Positions 38,016 to 45,112 of a stretch of DNA of 64,000 bases are shown in pieces. Source of the stretch: Longispora albida DSM 44784 (GTDB lineage Bacteria > Actinomycetota > Actinomycetes > Mycobacteriales > Micromonosporaceae); NCBI RefSeq assembly GCF_000379825.1, contig NZ_KB903834.1, positions 189-64,188 of the forward strand. The letters are read 5' to 3'. The notes under the pieces are model-generated. The model ran no database searches and was not told where the DNA came from. It saw only the letters and a list, made by a program, of their open reading frames with translations. Position 1 is the first letter of the stretch; each line of letters opens with the position of its first letter. A program made the translations under genes and the position numbers.

Positions 38016-38813
38016 CTAGCCGGTGAAGGGTGCCGGAATCGCCAGCACCTCGGCGATCTTGTCCTTGACGAGTGCGGCGTGCGGGATCAGCTCGACCTCC
38101 TCGCCGCGCGGCTGCGGCCGGATGCCCCGGTCGCACAGCAGGTAGACGACACGCAGGGTCCGGATCGTGTTCGACACCCAGGCGGGCAGCGGGCCAGGCT
38201 TGGCCCTGGCCAGCAGGGTCTCCCGGATCGTCTCCAGCCAGGCCGTCGCGCCCTCGGCCGTCAGCTCGGCCCGGGTCAGGGCCAGGCCGATCGCGTGCCC
38301 GAGCCGGTCGTCCTCCTGGTCACGCAGGACGAACTCGGTCTCTGCCGTCAGCCGCCGGGCCGCGAGGTCCAGCATGGACTCCGGCGCGACGTTCTCGTGC
38401 CGGCCGAAGACGCCGAGCAGGTCGGCGCCGTGGGCCACCGCGTGCAGCCAGCCCAGTTCGGGATCGAAACCCCGAAGATCTTTTTCTTCCGGGTACCAGG
38501 CGGAGAAGCCCGAAACCCATTCCGGCGCGAACCCGCCGGCGCTCACCACCCCGTCGAGGACGAGCGGCGCGAAGGTCCGGGCCTGGATCTCCTCGTGGCC
38601 GAACCACCCGGCGGCCTCGTCGCCGATCCGGCTCAGGTGGTCGTTCAGCACGCCACGGTCGAGCCAGGTGAACAGCACCCGGTACGGGAAGCCGTCCCGG
38701 ATCTCCGGGTCGGGATGGCGCAGGCACGGTACGAGTTCCGCGACCAGTTCGTCGAGGTCACGGCCGGCGGGTACGGCGTAGTCCGCCTCAGCGATCAGTT
38801 TCCAGTCAGTCAC
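38016..38813 (-). CDS. DUF2785-like protein
   Basis: The 265-residue, soluble, helical protein has LGWLHAVAHGADLLGVFGRH, which resembles the DUF2785 core, followed by helix-rich repeats. Function unknown. TAGCGT ends 5 nt before the GTG at 38813, which places the start there instead of further upstream. It is transcribed toward the enoyl-CoA hydratase gene. Confidence 0.7.
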   Translation of the reverse strand: MTDWKLIAEADYAVPAGRDLDELVAELVPCLRHPDPEIRDGFPYRVLFTWLDRGVLNDHLSRIGDEAAGWFGHEEIQARTFAPLVLDGVVSAGGFAPEWVSGFSAWYPEEKDLRGFDPELGWLHAVAHGADLLGVFGRHENVAPESMLDLAARRLTAETEFVLRDQEDDRLGHAIGLALTRAELTAEGATAWLETIRETLLARAKPGPLPAWVSNTIRTLRVVYLLCDRGIRPQPRGEEVELIPHAALVKDKIAEVLAIPAPFTG

Positions 38814-38818
38814 GCCGC

Positions 38819-38824
38819 ACGCTA
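38819..38824 (-). promoter_or_regulatory. -10 element TAGCGT for the DUF2785-like gene
   Basis: It ends 5 nt before the GTG at 38813. Confidence 0.45.
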
Positions 38825-38857
38825 ACCACACCCGCCGGCATCTCGCAGCAGGTTTTC

Positions 38858-38914
38858 CATGATCGTGGGACCCCTCATGCTGCCAGGGCGACGTGAGGGG
38901 TCCCACGATTCATG
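38858..38914 (-). repeat. Palindromic repeat copy 2, terminator-like
   Basis: The left arm at 38858-38877 is identical to the arm of the copy at 30663-30682. The right arm at 38894-38914 is the complement with one inserted T. The 16-nt centre differs and is only partly self-complementary. It begins three bases after the SIS-domain gene's stop on the minus strand. Confidence 0.88.
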
Positions 38915-38917
38915 GGG

Positions 38918-39955
38918 CTACAGCGTCTCGGTGACCTTCTTCAGGCCGCGAGGGGCGTCGGGGTCCTCGCCTCGGGTCAGCGCCAGGGACAGGGCGAGCT
39001 GCTGGAGCGGGAGGATGTCGAGCAGCGGGGCGTACCGCTCGTCGACGTCCGGGGTGGACACCGTCATGCCCGCGCCGATGGTCACGACGTCGGCCCGGCG
39101 CTCGCCGAGCTTCGCCAGTACCTCGCGCATCGACTCGCCGCCCTTGCCGCTACCCGCGACAGCCAGTACCGGCACGTCCGGGTCGGCCATCGCCAGCGGC
39201 CCGTGCAGCAGGTCGGCACCGGAGAACGCCAGCCCGGCGATGTAGGAGGTCTCCATCAGCTTCAGCGCGGCCTCCCGCGCCGTCGGGTACCCGTAGCCGC
39301 GGCCGGTCGTCACGATCCGGTCGGCGAACCGGTACCGGGCGGCCAGCTCCGTCGCCGTCGGGTCGGCCAGCACGCCAGCGGCCAGGCCCGGCAGCTCCTC
39401 CAGCGCGCGGCGCTCCTCTGCCGGCAACTCCCCGCCGTTGCGGATGCCTTCGACCAGGAGAAGCAGGGCCATCAGTTCAGCCGTGTACGTCTTCGTGGCC
39501 GCGACGGCGCGCTCGTGCCCGGCGAGTACGTCCACGTGCAGCTCGGCAGCCGAGGCCAGCGCCGAAGAGGGGTTGTTCGTGACGGCCAGGGTGTGTGCGC
39601 CCTGCTCGCCGGCCACGCGCAGCACCTCGACCAGGTCCGGCGAGCCGCCGCTCTGGGAGACCCCGACGACCAGCGCGCCGTCGAGCTTGGGCCGGGCGCC
39701 GAACAGCGTGACGGCGCTCGGCGACACGAGCCCGACCGGGATGCCCAGCCGGATCTCCGTCAGGTACGCGGCGTAGAGGGCCGCGTGGTCGGACGTACCG
39801 CGCGCGGTGAACAGCACGAACTTCGGGTCCCACGCCGCGATCTGGGCCGCGGCCTGGCTGATCGGGCCGGCGCCCTCGTCCAGCAGCCGCGCGTACCCAC
39901 CGGGCTGCTCTGCGATGTCGGTGGCCATGCCCACGCCGGCCTGCTGTGCGATCAC
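38918..39955 (-). CDS. Double SIS-domain sugar-phosphate isomerase-like protein
   Basis: The 345-residue protein has two SIS domains like the isomerase half of GlmS and like AgaS/FrlB. The first has VLFTARGTSDHAALYAAYL and VGVSQSGGSPDLVEVL. The second has VTTGRGYGYPTAREAALKLMET. No glutaminase domain is present. It could deaminate or isomerise an amino-sugar phosphate. The GTG at 39955 has GGAGG with 9-nt spacing. An ATG at 39928 is possible. A 10-bp iterated site at 39981-40010 lies just upstream. The palindromic repeat ends the gene. Confidence 0.85.
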   Translation of the reverse strand: MIAQQAGVGMATDIAEQPGGYARLLDEGAGPISQAAAQIAAWDPKFVLFTARGTSDHAALYAAYLTEIRLGIPVGLVSPSAVTLFGARPKLDGALVVGVSQSGGSPDLVEVLRVAGEQGAHTLAVTNNPSSALASAAELHVDVLAGHERAVAATKTYTAELMALLLLVEGIRNGGELPAEERRALEELPGLAAGVLADPTATELAARYRFADRIVTTGRGYGYPTAREAALKLMETSYIAGLAFSGADLLHGPLAMADPDVPVLAVAGSGKGGESMREVLAKLGERRADVVTIGAGMTVSTPDVDERYAPLLDILPLQQLALSLALTRGEDPDAPRGLKKVTETL

Positions 39956-39980
39956 TGGTACCAACCTCCAAGCGTGACGT

Positions 39981-40010
39981 CTCATGCTCAGTATTGCTCG
40001 AAGATGCTCA
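39981..40010 (-). promoter_or_regulatory. Three tandem 10-bp GAGCA repeats upstream of the SIS-domain gene
   Basis: On the minus strand three consecutive 10-mers, TGAGCATCTT, CGAGCAATAC and TGAGCATGAG, share GAGCA at the same phase. Ten-base spacing places each on the same DNA face, as for a cooperatively bound regulator. Confidence 0.5.
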
Positions 40011-40024
40011 CTCTGTCCAATGAT

Positions 40025-40051
40025 CGCACCGAAATGAGCATGATCGGTGCG
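40025..40051. other. Small inverted repeat between the SIS and DHA2 genes
   Basis: CGCACCGA (40025-40032) pairs with TCGGTGCG (40044-40051) around an 11-nt loop that holds another TGAGCA. It may be an operator or a secondary hairpin. It sits 5' of the T-run of the exporter's terminator. Confidence 0.45.
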
Positions 40052-40058
40052 CAAAAGG

Positions 40059-40093
40059 GGGCGCGCCCCGCTCGTGGTGAGCGGAGCGCGCCC
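40059..40093 (-). terminator. Intrinsic terminator after the DHA2 exporter gene
   Basis: A 15-position stem with a single mismatch pairs 40059-40073 with 40079-40093 around a 5-nt loop. On the minus strand the hairpin is followed by CC and then TTTT. Confidence 0.82.
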
Positions 40094-40112
40094 GGTGACG
40101 CTGTGAGTCCGA

Positions 40113-41681
40113 TCAGGCCTTGGCCAGTTCCTTCTCTTCCTCGGAGCCCTGCTCGGGAGCCGGGCCGCCCGGGCCGCGCAGCGGCACGTGCTGGATGAAG
40201 AACGACAGCGCCAGCGAGATCACGGTGAACAGCACGGCCCAGCCGAACACCGTGCCGGTCGCGTCGGCCACCGCCTGCATGAAGGTGCCGAGCTCGGCCG
40301 GGCTGAGCTTGGCCAGCACCGCCGGGTCGACCTGCGTGCCGCCGCTGAGCAGCTTGCCAGCCGCCTCGCCCGGCATAGAGGACACGCCGTCCTTCAGGGT
40401 GCTCGTGAAGATCGCGCCGAAGATGGAGACACCGAACGCGCCGCCGATCGAGCGGAAGAACATCGAGGTGCTGCTCGCGACGCCCATGTCCTTCGGGCCG
40501 ACGCTGTTCTGGGCGATCATGCCGACGATCTGCATGATCAGGCCCATCCCGATCCCGAGGACCAGCATGTACAGCGACGTCGTCCACTTGCTCGTGCCCA
40601 CTTCGACCTGGGACAGCAGCACCATGCCGATCGTCATGACCGCCGCGCCGACCATCGGGAACAACCGGTACCTGCCGGTCTTCGAGATCGCCTGGCCCGC
40701 CGCGATCGACGCGCCCATCATGCCGGCCATCAGCGGCAGCAGGAGCAGGCCGGAGTTGGTGGCCGAGGCACCCTGCACCAGCTGCTGGTACAGCGGGAGG
40801 AACATGATCGCGCCGAACATCGCGAAGCCCTGGAGGAAGCCGATCCCGGCGGTCAGGGAGAAGTTGCGGTTGGCGAACAGGTTGAGCGGGAGCACCGGCT
40901 CGCTGGCCTTGGCCTCCACCCAGAGGAAGGCGATCAGGCCGGCCACCGCCGCGAGGCCCAGGCCGATGATCTGCGGCGAGTCCCAGGCGTACTCGGTACC
41001 GGCCCAGGTGGTGAGCAGGACCAGCGCGGCCGACACCCCGGACAGCAGCCCGATGCCCAGGTAGTCGATCCTGTGGCTGATCTTGTTGACCGGGGTGTGC
41101 AGCCGGATCGCGACCAGGACCAGGGCGATCGCGCCCAGCGGCAGGTTCACGTAGAAGCACCAGCGCCACGACACGTGGTCGGTGAAGAAGCCGCCGACCA
41201 GCGGGCCGCCCACCATCGCCAGCGCCATGACGGCCGCGAAGTAACCCTGGTACTTGCCGCGCTCGCGAGCGGGCACGAGGTCACCGATCAGCGCCATGAC
41301 CCCGACCATCAGGCCGCCGGCCCCGAGCCCCTGCACCGCGCGGAACGCGATCAGCTGCGTCATGTCCTGCGCCAGGCCGGAGAGCGCCGAGCCGGCGAGG
41401 AAGATGACGATCGACGTGATGAACAGCTTCTTGCGGCCGTAGAGGTCACCGAGCTTGCCGTACAGCGGGGTGGTGATCGTCGAGGTGAGGATGTAGCTCG
41501 TCGCGACCCAGGAGAAGTGCTGCATCCCGCCGAGGTCACCCACGATCGTGGGCATCGCGGTACCGACGATGGTGTTGTCCAGCATGGCCAGGAGCATCAC
41601 GAGGAGCATGGCGGGAAGCACGGCGAGTATTTCCCGCCGGCTGGCTGGTTGTGTCACGCGGAGGGCTCCGTTTACCTTCAT
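40113..41681 (-). CDS. DHA2-family (EmrB/QacA-type, 14-helix) drug exporter
   Basis: The 522-residue proton-driven exporter has about 14 membrane helices. Family motifs are LDNTIVGTAMPTIVGDLGG (motif D1), GKLGDLYGRKKLFI (motif A), FRAVQGLGAGGLM (motif B) and GPLVGGFFTDHVSWRWCFYVN (motif C). The ATG at 41681 is preferred because the GTG at 41711 touches the first TetR operator. The gene is divergent from tetR with two operators between them, so induction by an exported compound is likely. Confidence 0.92.
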   Translation of the reverse strand: MKVNGALRVTQPASRREILAVLPAMLLVMLLAMLDNTIVGTAMPTIVGDLGGMQHFSWVATSYILTSTITTPLYGKLGDLYGRKKLFITSIVIFLAGSALSGLAQDMTQLIAFRAVQGLGAGGLMVGVMALIGDLVPARERGKYQGYFAAVMALAMVGGPLVGGFFTDHVSWRWCFYVNLPLGAIALVLVAIRLHTPVNKISHRIDYLGIGLLSGVSAALVLLTTWAGTEYAWDSPQIIGLGLAAVAGLIAFLWVEAKASEPVLPLNLFANRNFSLTAGIGFLQGFAMFGAIMFLPLYQQLVQGASATNSGLLLLPLMAGMMGASIAAGQAISKTGRYRLFPMVGAAVMTIGMVLLSQVEVGTSKWTTSLYMLVLGIGMGLIMQIVGMIAQNSVGPKDMGVASSTSMFFRSIGGAFGVSIFGAIFTSTLKDGVSSMPGEAAGKLLSGGTQVDPAVLAKLSPAELGTFMQAVADATGTVFGWAVLFTVISLALSFFIQHVPLRGPGGPAPEQGSEEEKELAKA

Positions 41682-41713
41682 GGCCGTTGCGGGGCGACGA
41701 CTGAACCCCACTT

Positions 41714-41731
41714 ACTTGCCGACCGGCTAGT
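41714..41731. promoter_or_regulatory. TetR operator 1
   Basis: An 18-bp near-palindrome (ACTTGCCGACCGGCTAGT, one mismatched pair) lies on the exporter side. The adjoining CTT also matches operator 2. Confidence 0.75.
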
Positions 41732-41758
41732 AGACTCGAGGCCGAAGATAGCTCGCTT

Positions 41759-41776
41759 ACTTGCCGACCGGCAAGT
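41759..41776. promoter_or_regulatory. TetR operator 2
   Basis: A perfect 18-bp palindrome with a 2-nt centre, ACTTGCCGACCGGCAAGT, lies 22 bases upstream of the tetR start. It repeats operator 1 in the same orientation 45 bp away. Confidence 0.8.
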
Positions 41777-41798
41777 CGATTTGACCAAGGCGGCACAC

Positions 41799-42347
41799 GT
41801 GGACACCCGTGAACGGATCATGGCCGAGGCGCTCGACCTTTTCGCCGAGCGCGGGTACGAGAAGACGTCACTCCGTGAGATCGCGGAGCGGCTGGACGTG
41901 TCCAAGGCCGCGGTGTACTACCACTTCAAGACCAAGGACGACATCTTCACCGGCATCCTCGACTCGCTGATGTCCAGGGTGGACGCGATCATCGCCTGGG
42001 GCCAGGAGCAGCCGCCCGGCGCCGGTACCCGCGCGGCGATCGTCCAGCGGTACACGGCGGAGATCCGCAGCAGCGTCAAGCTGATCCGGTTCCTCCAGGA
42101 GAACCAGGCCTCGCTGGCGCACCTCGACGCCGGCCAGCGGTTCAAGGCGAAGATGAAGGGCCTCGGCCAGCTGCTGGCCCCCGCCGAGTCCGGCCTGCCC
42201 GACCGGATGCGCGCCGTCGCCGCGATCATGGTCATGCACGTCGGCTGGATGTTCCGCGAGGAGCACGCGAAGTCCGACCAGGAGATCGAGGACGCGATCC
42301 TGCTGGTGGCCGGCGAGCTGACCAGCTCGGACCCCCTCGGTACCTAG
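41799..42347 (+). CDS. TetR-family regulator of the adjacent exporter
   Basis: The 182-residue repressor has the TetR helix-turn-helix: IMAEALDLFAERGYEKTSLR, then EIAERLDVSKAAVYYHFKTKDDIF. A ligand-binding C-terminal domain follows. It is divergent from the DHA2 gene with two matching operators in the 117-base gap, so it should repress both genes until a drug binds. The GTG at 41799 is used. Its stop shares CTAG with the convergent GNAT gene. Confidence 0.9.
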   Translation: MDTRERIMAEALDLFAERGYEKTSLREIAERLDVSKAAVYYHFKTKDDIFTGILDSLMSRVDAIIAWGQEQPPGAGTRAAIVQRYTAEIRSSVKLIRFLQENQASLAHLDAGQRFKAKMKGLGQLLAPAESGLPDRMRAVAAIMVMHVGWMFREEHAKSDQEIEDAILLVAGELTSSDPLGT

Positions 42348-42838
42348 AGCTCCAGCCGCCAGGCGTGCAGCTCGACCCCCGGCAGCGGCTCCCAGTCCAG
42401 CCCGGGGGTGCGGGTGAAGCCGAGGCGGGCGTAGAGGCGGCGGGCCGGGCCGGCCACGGCGTCCTCCCGGGTACACAGGACCAGGGCCGAGCAGCCCAGC
42501 TCGCGCGCCCGCTCGACGCACGCCCGGCTCAGCGCCTCCCCGACGCCCCGGCCCTGGGCCGCCGGGTCCACGGCGAGCATCCGGAACTCGGCCTCGCCCG
42601 GCTGAGCCAGCTCGGCGTACTCCTGCCCGGCGACACAGAAGGTGACCGTGCCGAGGATCGCCCCGTCGTCACCGGCCGCGACCAGCAGATCGCACTCCCG
42701 CGCCCGGGTACCCGCGTCGGCGAGCACGGTCGCGTAGCGCTCGGTCTCCGGCGTCACCTGCCCGGCCGCCCGGTACGCCGCGACGCAGACCTGCCCGGCC
42801 CGCTCGTACTCCGCCGGGACAGCTTCCCTGATCAGCAC
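42344..42838 (-). CDS. GNAT-family N-acetyltransferase
   Basis: The 164-residue single-domain GNAT has MLAVDPAAQGRGVGEALSRAC as acetyl-CoA loop and ends with LYARLGFTRTPGLDW. It starts with GTG. Similar small GNAT proteins acetylate amino acids, polyamines or drugs, and nothing here says which. It converges on tetR and shares its CTAG. Confidence 0.85.
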   Translation of the reverse strand: MLIREAVPAEYERAGQVCVAAYRAAGQVTPETERYATVLADAGTRARECDLLVAAGDDGAILGTVTFCVAGQEYAELAQPGEAEFRMLAVDPAAQGRGVGEALSRACVERARELGCSALVLCTREDAVAGPARRLYARLGFTRTPGLDWEPLPGVELHAWRLEL

Positions 42839-42853
42839 ACTCGTACCCGACTC

Positions 42854-43069
42854 TCAGACCATGACGGCGATCAGGTCGCCCTCCTGCACGACGTCGCCCT
42901 CGTGCACCGCGACCTCCGCCACCGTACCGTCAGCCTCGGCGAGCACGGGGATCTCCATCTTCATCGACTCGAGGATCACCAGGGTGTCGCCCTCGGCCAC
43001 CTTCGCGCCGGGCAGGGTCACCACTTTCCATACGTTCGCCGACATCTCTGAACGAATCTCCCCGGACAT
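42854..43069 (-). CDS. Biotinyl/lipoyl carrier domain protein (BCCP-like)
   Basis: The 71-residue single-domain protein contains ESMKME, the biotinylated Lys motif, and the hammerhead start SANVWKVVTLPGAKVAEGD. It resembles the small biotinylated protein encoded beside rshA/sigH in mycobacteria (recalled). It could be a carrier for an acyl-CoA carboxylase. AAGGGG stands before the ATG at 43069. Confidence 0.9.
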   Translation of the reverse strand: MSGEIRSEMSANVWKVVTLPGAKVAEGDTLVILESMKMEIPVLAEADGTVAEVAVHEGDVVQEGDLIAVMV

Positions 43070-43198
43070 CGCCAGCCCCTTCCACAGCGGTTGAGTGCCC
43101 TCCGCCTGATCCAATCACGGATCACGGCTGCCGCATCGGCGAACGAGCGCCACTAGTAAGCTCGACGGGTTCGCAAGAGAAGTCCAAGGGAGATGACG

Positions 43199-43273
43199 AT
43201 GGGCAAGAAGGCTCGCAAGAAGCGCGCTCGCAAGAACAGCAAGGCCAACCACGGCCGTCGTCCCAACGCCTGA
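43199..43273 (+). CDS. Ribosomal protein bL37 (24 residues)
   Basis: The gene encodes a 24-residue, very basic peptide that ends NSKANHGRRPNA and starts MGKKARKKRARK. This matches the small actinobacterial large-subunit protein bL37 known from mycobacterial ribosome structures (recalled). GGGAG lies 6 nt before the ATG at 43199. An ATG at 43193 abuts the ribosome site and is unlikely. It is divergent from the carrier gene and ends before a strong hairpin. It is easily missed because of its size. Confidence 0.88.
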   Translation: MGKKARKKRARKNSKANHGRRPNA

Positions 43274-43306
43274 GGACGAGTTCCAGACGCGAGCAGCACA
43301 AGCTTC

Positions 43307-43338
43307 AGGGCCGGCCCCCGTGATCGGGGACCGGCCCT
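43307..43338. terminator. Terminator between bL37 and rsrA
   Basis: The stem pairs 43307-43320 with 43325-43338 with one mismatch around TGAT. An extra 6-bp stem (43298-43303 with 43341-43346) extends it. It serves convergent genes. Confidence 0.82.
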
Positions 43339-43365
43339 TGGCTTGTCAGTACAGGAAAAAGGGGT

Positions 43366-43662
43366 TTACGGGCGGTCGCGCAGCTCGGCCTCGAAGGAGG
43401 GCTCGGCGGCGATCTCCTCGATCCGCAACCGGAGCCGGTCGCGGAGCTCGAGCGGGGCGGACTCCCCACCGCAGCACCTGGCGACCAGCGCCTTGACCTC
43501 CTGCTCGATGCCGAACTCCCGCAGGCAGGGCCTGCACTCGTTCAGATGCTGCTGGATCAGGCCACGGCGGCTCTCGTCGCACTCCAGGTCGAGGTAGAGA
43601 TAGACCTCGGCCAGGACCTCGCGGCAGTCAGCCTCGTTCTCGTGGGAGCCGTCAGACATCAC
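43366..43662 (-). CDS. rsrA: Zinc-binding anti-sigma factor RsrA
   Basis: The 98-residue protein has the zinc anti-sigma motif HLNECRPC (His39, Cys43, Cys46) plus Cys13 and Cys28. In RsrA oxidation of the Cys set releases the sigma factor (family knowledge). It follows sigR by 3 bases, as in other actinobacteria. The GTG at 43662 has GGAGG with 8-nt spacing. The following ATG at 43659 has 11-nt spacing. Confidence 0.93.
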   Translation of the reverse strand: MMSDGSHENEADCREVLAEVYLYLDLECDESRRGLIQQHLNECRPCLREFGIEQEVKALVARCCGGESAPLELRDRLRLRIEEIAAEPSFEAELRDRP

Positions 43663-43665
43663 GAC

Positions 43666-44262
43666 TCAGACCTCCTGCTTCGCAGCCGCGAAACCGCGCT
43701 CGGCGGCGTAGTTCTCCAGCAGGCCCCGCAGGCTGCGCCGGCCGCGGTGCAGCCTGGACATGACGGTGCCGATCGGGGTGCCCATGATGTCGGCGATCTC
43801 CTTGTAGGAGAAGCCTTCGACGTCGGCCAGGTAGACAGCGAGCCGGAACTCCTCCGGCAGCCGCTGCAGCGCGGTCTTCACGTCGGAGTCCGGCAGGCGC
43901 TCCAGCGCCTCGGTCTCCGCGGACTTGAGCCCCGAGGAGGTGTGCGACTCGGCCTCGGCGAGCTGCCAGTCGGTGATCTCCTCGGTCGGAGCCTGGATCG
44001 GCTGCCGCTGCCGCTTGCGGTAGGAGTTGATGTACGCGTTGGTGAGGATGCGGTACAGCCAGGCCTTCAGGTTCGTGCCCTGCTCGAACTGGTGGAAGGC
44101 AGCGAAGGCCTTCATGAAGGTCTCCTGGACCAGGTCCTCGGCGTCGGCCGGGTTGCGGGTCATCCGCAGGGCAGCCGCGTAGAGCTGGTCGAGGAAGGGC
44201 ATGGCGTCCTTCTCGAAACGCGCTCTCTGTTCCCGCCGGTCCTGCCGGTCAGCCACCACCAC
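43666..44262 (-). CDS. sigR: Thiol-oxidative-stress sigma factor SigR (SigH-like), short form
   Basis: The roughly 198-residue sigma factor has [20 protein letters not shown] for sigma-2 and [20 protein letters not shown], then MSRLHRGRR, for sigma-4. These are nearly invariant in SigR/SigH. RsrA follows. Three GTG codons (44262, 44259, 44256) could start the short form, with AGGGGGG upstream and TATCCT as a possible -10 at 44295-44300. The frame stays open upstream, and ATG ATG at 44388/44385 would give a form 42 residues longer. A SigR-type promoter at 44444-44469 lies upstream of that second start, as for the SigR' isoform of Streptomyces. RsrA and SigR together respond to disulfide stress. 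Confidence 0.93.
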   Translation of the reverse strand: MVVADRQDRREQRARFEKDAMPFLDQLYAAALRMTRNPADAEDLVQETFMKAFAAFHQFEQGTNLKAWLYRILTNAYINSYRKRQRQPIQAPTEEITDWQLAEAESHTSSGLKSAETEALERLPDSDVKTALQRLPEEFRLAVYLADVEGFSYKEIADIMGTPIGTVMSRLHRGRRSLRGLLENYAAERGFAAAKQEV

Positions 44263-44294
44263 GCCGCCATCCCCCCTGGTCCGCCTCTTCAAGG

Positions 44295-44300
44295 AGGATA
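44295..44300 (-). promoter_or_regulatory. Possible -10 (TATCCT) for the short sigR transcript
   Basis: TATCCT on the minus strand lies 32 bases before the GTG at 44262, inside the longer reading frame. It would make a short-form mRNA with a leader. No clear -35. Confidence 0.35.
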
Positions 44301-44443
44301 CGCCGGGGGCAGGAGGGCCGTCCGGGGTCCAATCGGGCGCGGACAGCAGGTCGTGAACCTGAGTCTTGGCCTGCTCCTGGAGCATCATCGGCACGTCGCC
44401 ACCCCTCTCCCACTCCGCGGGAGGGCGGAGCTTCACAGGGGGC

Positions 44444-44469
44444 AACAGCCTCCTCGCCCGGGGAATTCC
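44444..44469 (-). promoter_or_regulatory. SigR-dependent autoregulatory promoter
   Basis: On the minus strand GGAAT (44469-44465), an 18-nt spacer and GTT (44446-44444) match the SigR/SigH consensus exactly in sequence and spacing. It lies about 56 bases upstream of the ATG for the long SigR form. Confidence 0.85.
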
Positions 44470-44473
44470 CTCA

Positions 44474-44507
44474 CCCGGCACCGGTGAGCTGGCTCACCGG
44501 TGCCGGG
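44474..44507. repeat. Perfect 34-bp palindrome between whiB and sigR
   Basis: Sixteen-bp arms (44474-44489 and 44492-44507) around a 2-nt centre abut the -35 of the SigR promoter by 4 bases and lie 44 bases after the whiB stop. It could be the whiB terminator or an operator. No T-run follows. Confidence 0.75.
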
Positions 44508-44551
44508 GTCAGGCTGTGGAGGTTCCCCGCGAGGTGCCGGGTACGTCCTGT

Positions 44552-44905
44552 CTAACGACGGGCGAGCGCGAAGGTTTCGTCGTCCTCCCCGGCCCGCCAG
44601 GCGACGAGCATCGCCCGCCGTTCACGGGGCAGCGTGCCGCCCCAGACTCCGTTACAGTCCCCTGAGTCGAGCGCCCACGCGAGGCAGGCGCCCGACACGT
44701 CGCAGGACCCGCACAGGGCCATTGCCGCGTCCGCCTGGTCGCGCTCGGTCGGCGCGGGGAAAAACACCTCAGGGTCCACGGATCGGCAGCGTCCGTAGAC
44801 CCGCCATCCGGCTTCCAGATTCCGCTGTTCGTACGCGAGCCGCAGCCGTGGATCACGACGTGCGGCGTCGACTTCATGCGGGCGTGGCATACGCGCCCGG
44901 GTCAT
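44552..44905 (-). CDS. WhiB-family iron-sulfur regulator
   Basis: The 117-residue protein has the four cluster Cys (one in YGRCRSVDP and three in ALCGSCDVSGACLAWAL) and the family turn GVWGGTLPRERR with a basic C-terminus. WhiB proteins bind a 4Fe-4S cluster and, with sigma factors, control development and redox response. Its place next to sigR fits a redox role. GGAGGTG lies 7 nt before the ATG. Confidence 0.92.
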   Translation of the reverse strand: MTRARMPRPHEVDAARRDPRLRLAYEQRNLEAGWRVYGRCRSVDPEVFFPAPTERDQADAAMALCGSCDVSGACLAWALDSGDCNGVWGGTLPRERRAMLVAWRAGEDDETFALARR

Positions 44906-45112
44906 TTACCCACCTCCCCCGTAACACCGGCCCGTATTGAAGGCCGGCGCTGTGTTCTACCGCACATATCGGCGGGAGGTAAAGAGTTTCGACGGTCATT
45001 GTTCAACAACTGAAATCACAAGAACCCACATATCCGGACAGTTCACTCGGCCACTCAGGGTTATCCGGCGGGCCGGGCTCCACAGCGCTGCGTGACCCGG
45101 CAGACTAGAACG

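Noticed and set aside
41682-41711. GTG at 41711 as the start of the TetR-linked exporter
   Set aside because: Only two bases separate it from the operator at 41714, so it would leave no leader or promoter space. ATG at 41681 gives a normal N-terminus.
43193-43198. ATG at 43193 as the bL37 start
   Set aside because: It directly follows the ribosome site with no spacing, whereas 43199 has 6 nt.
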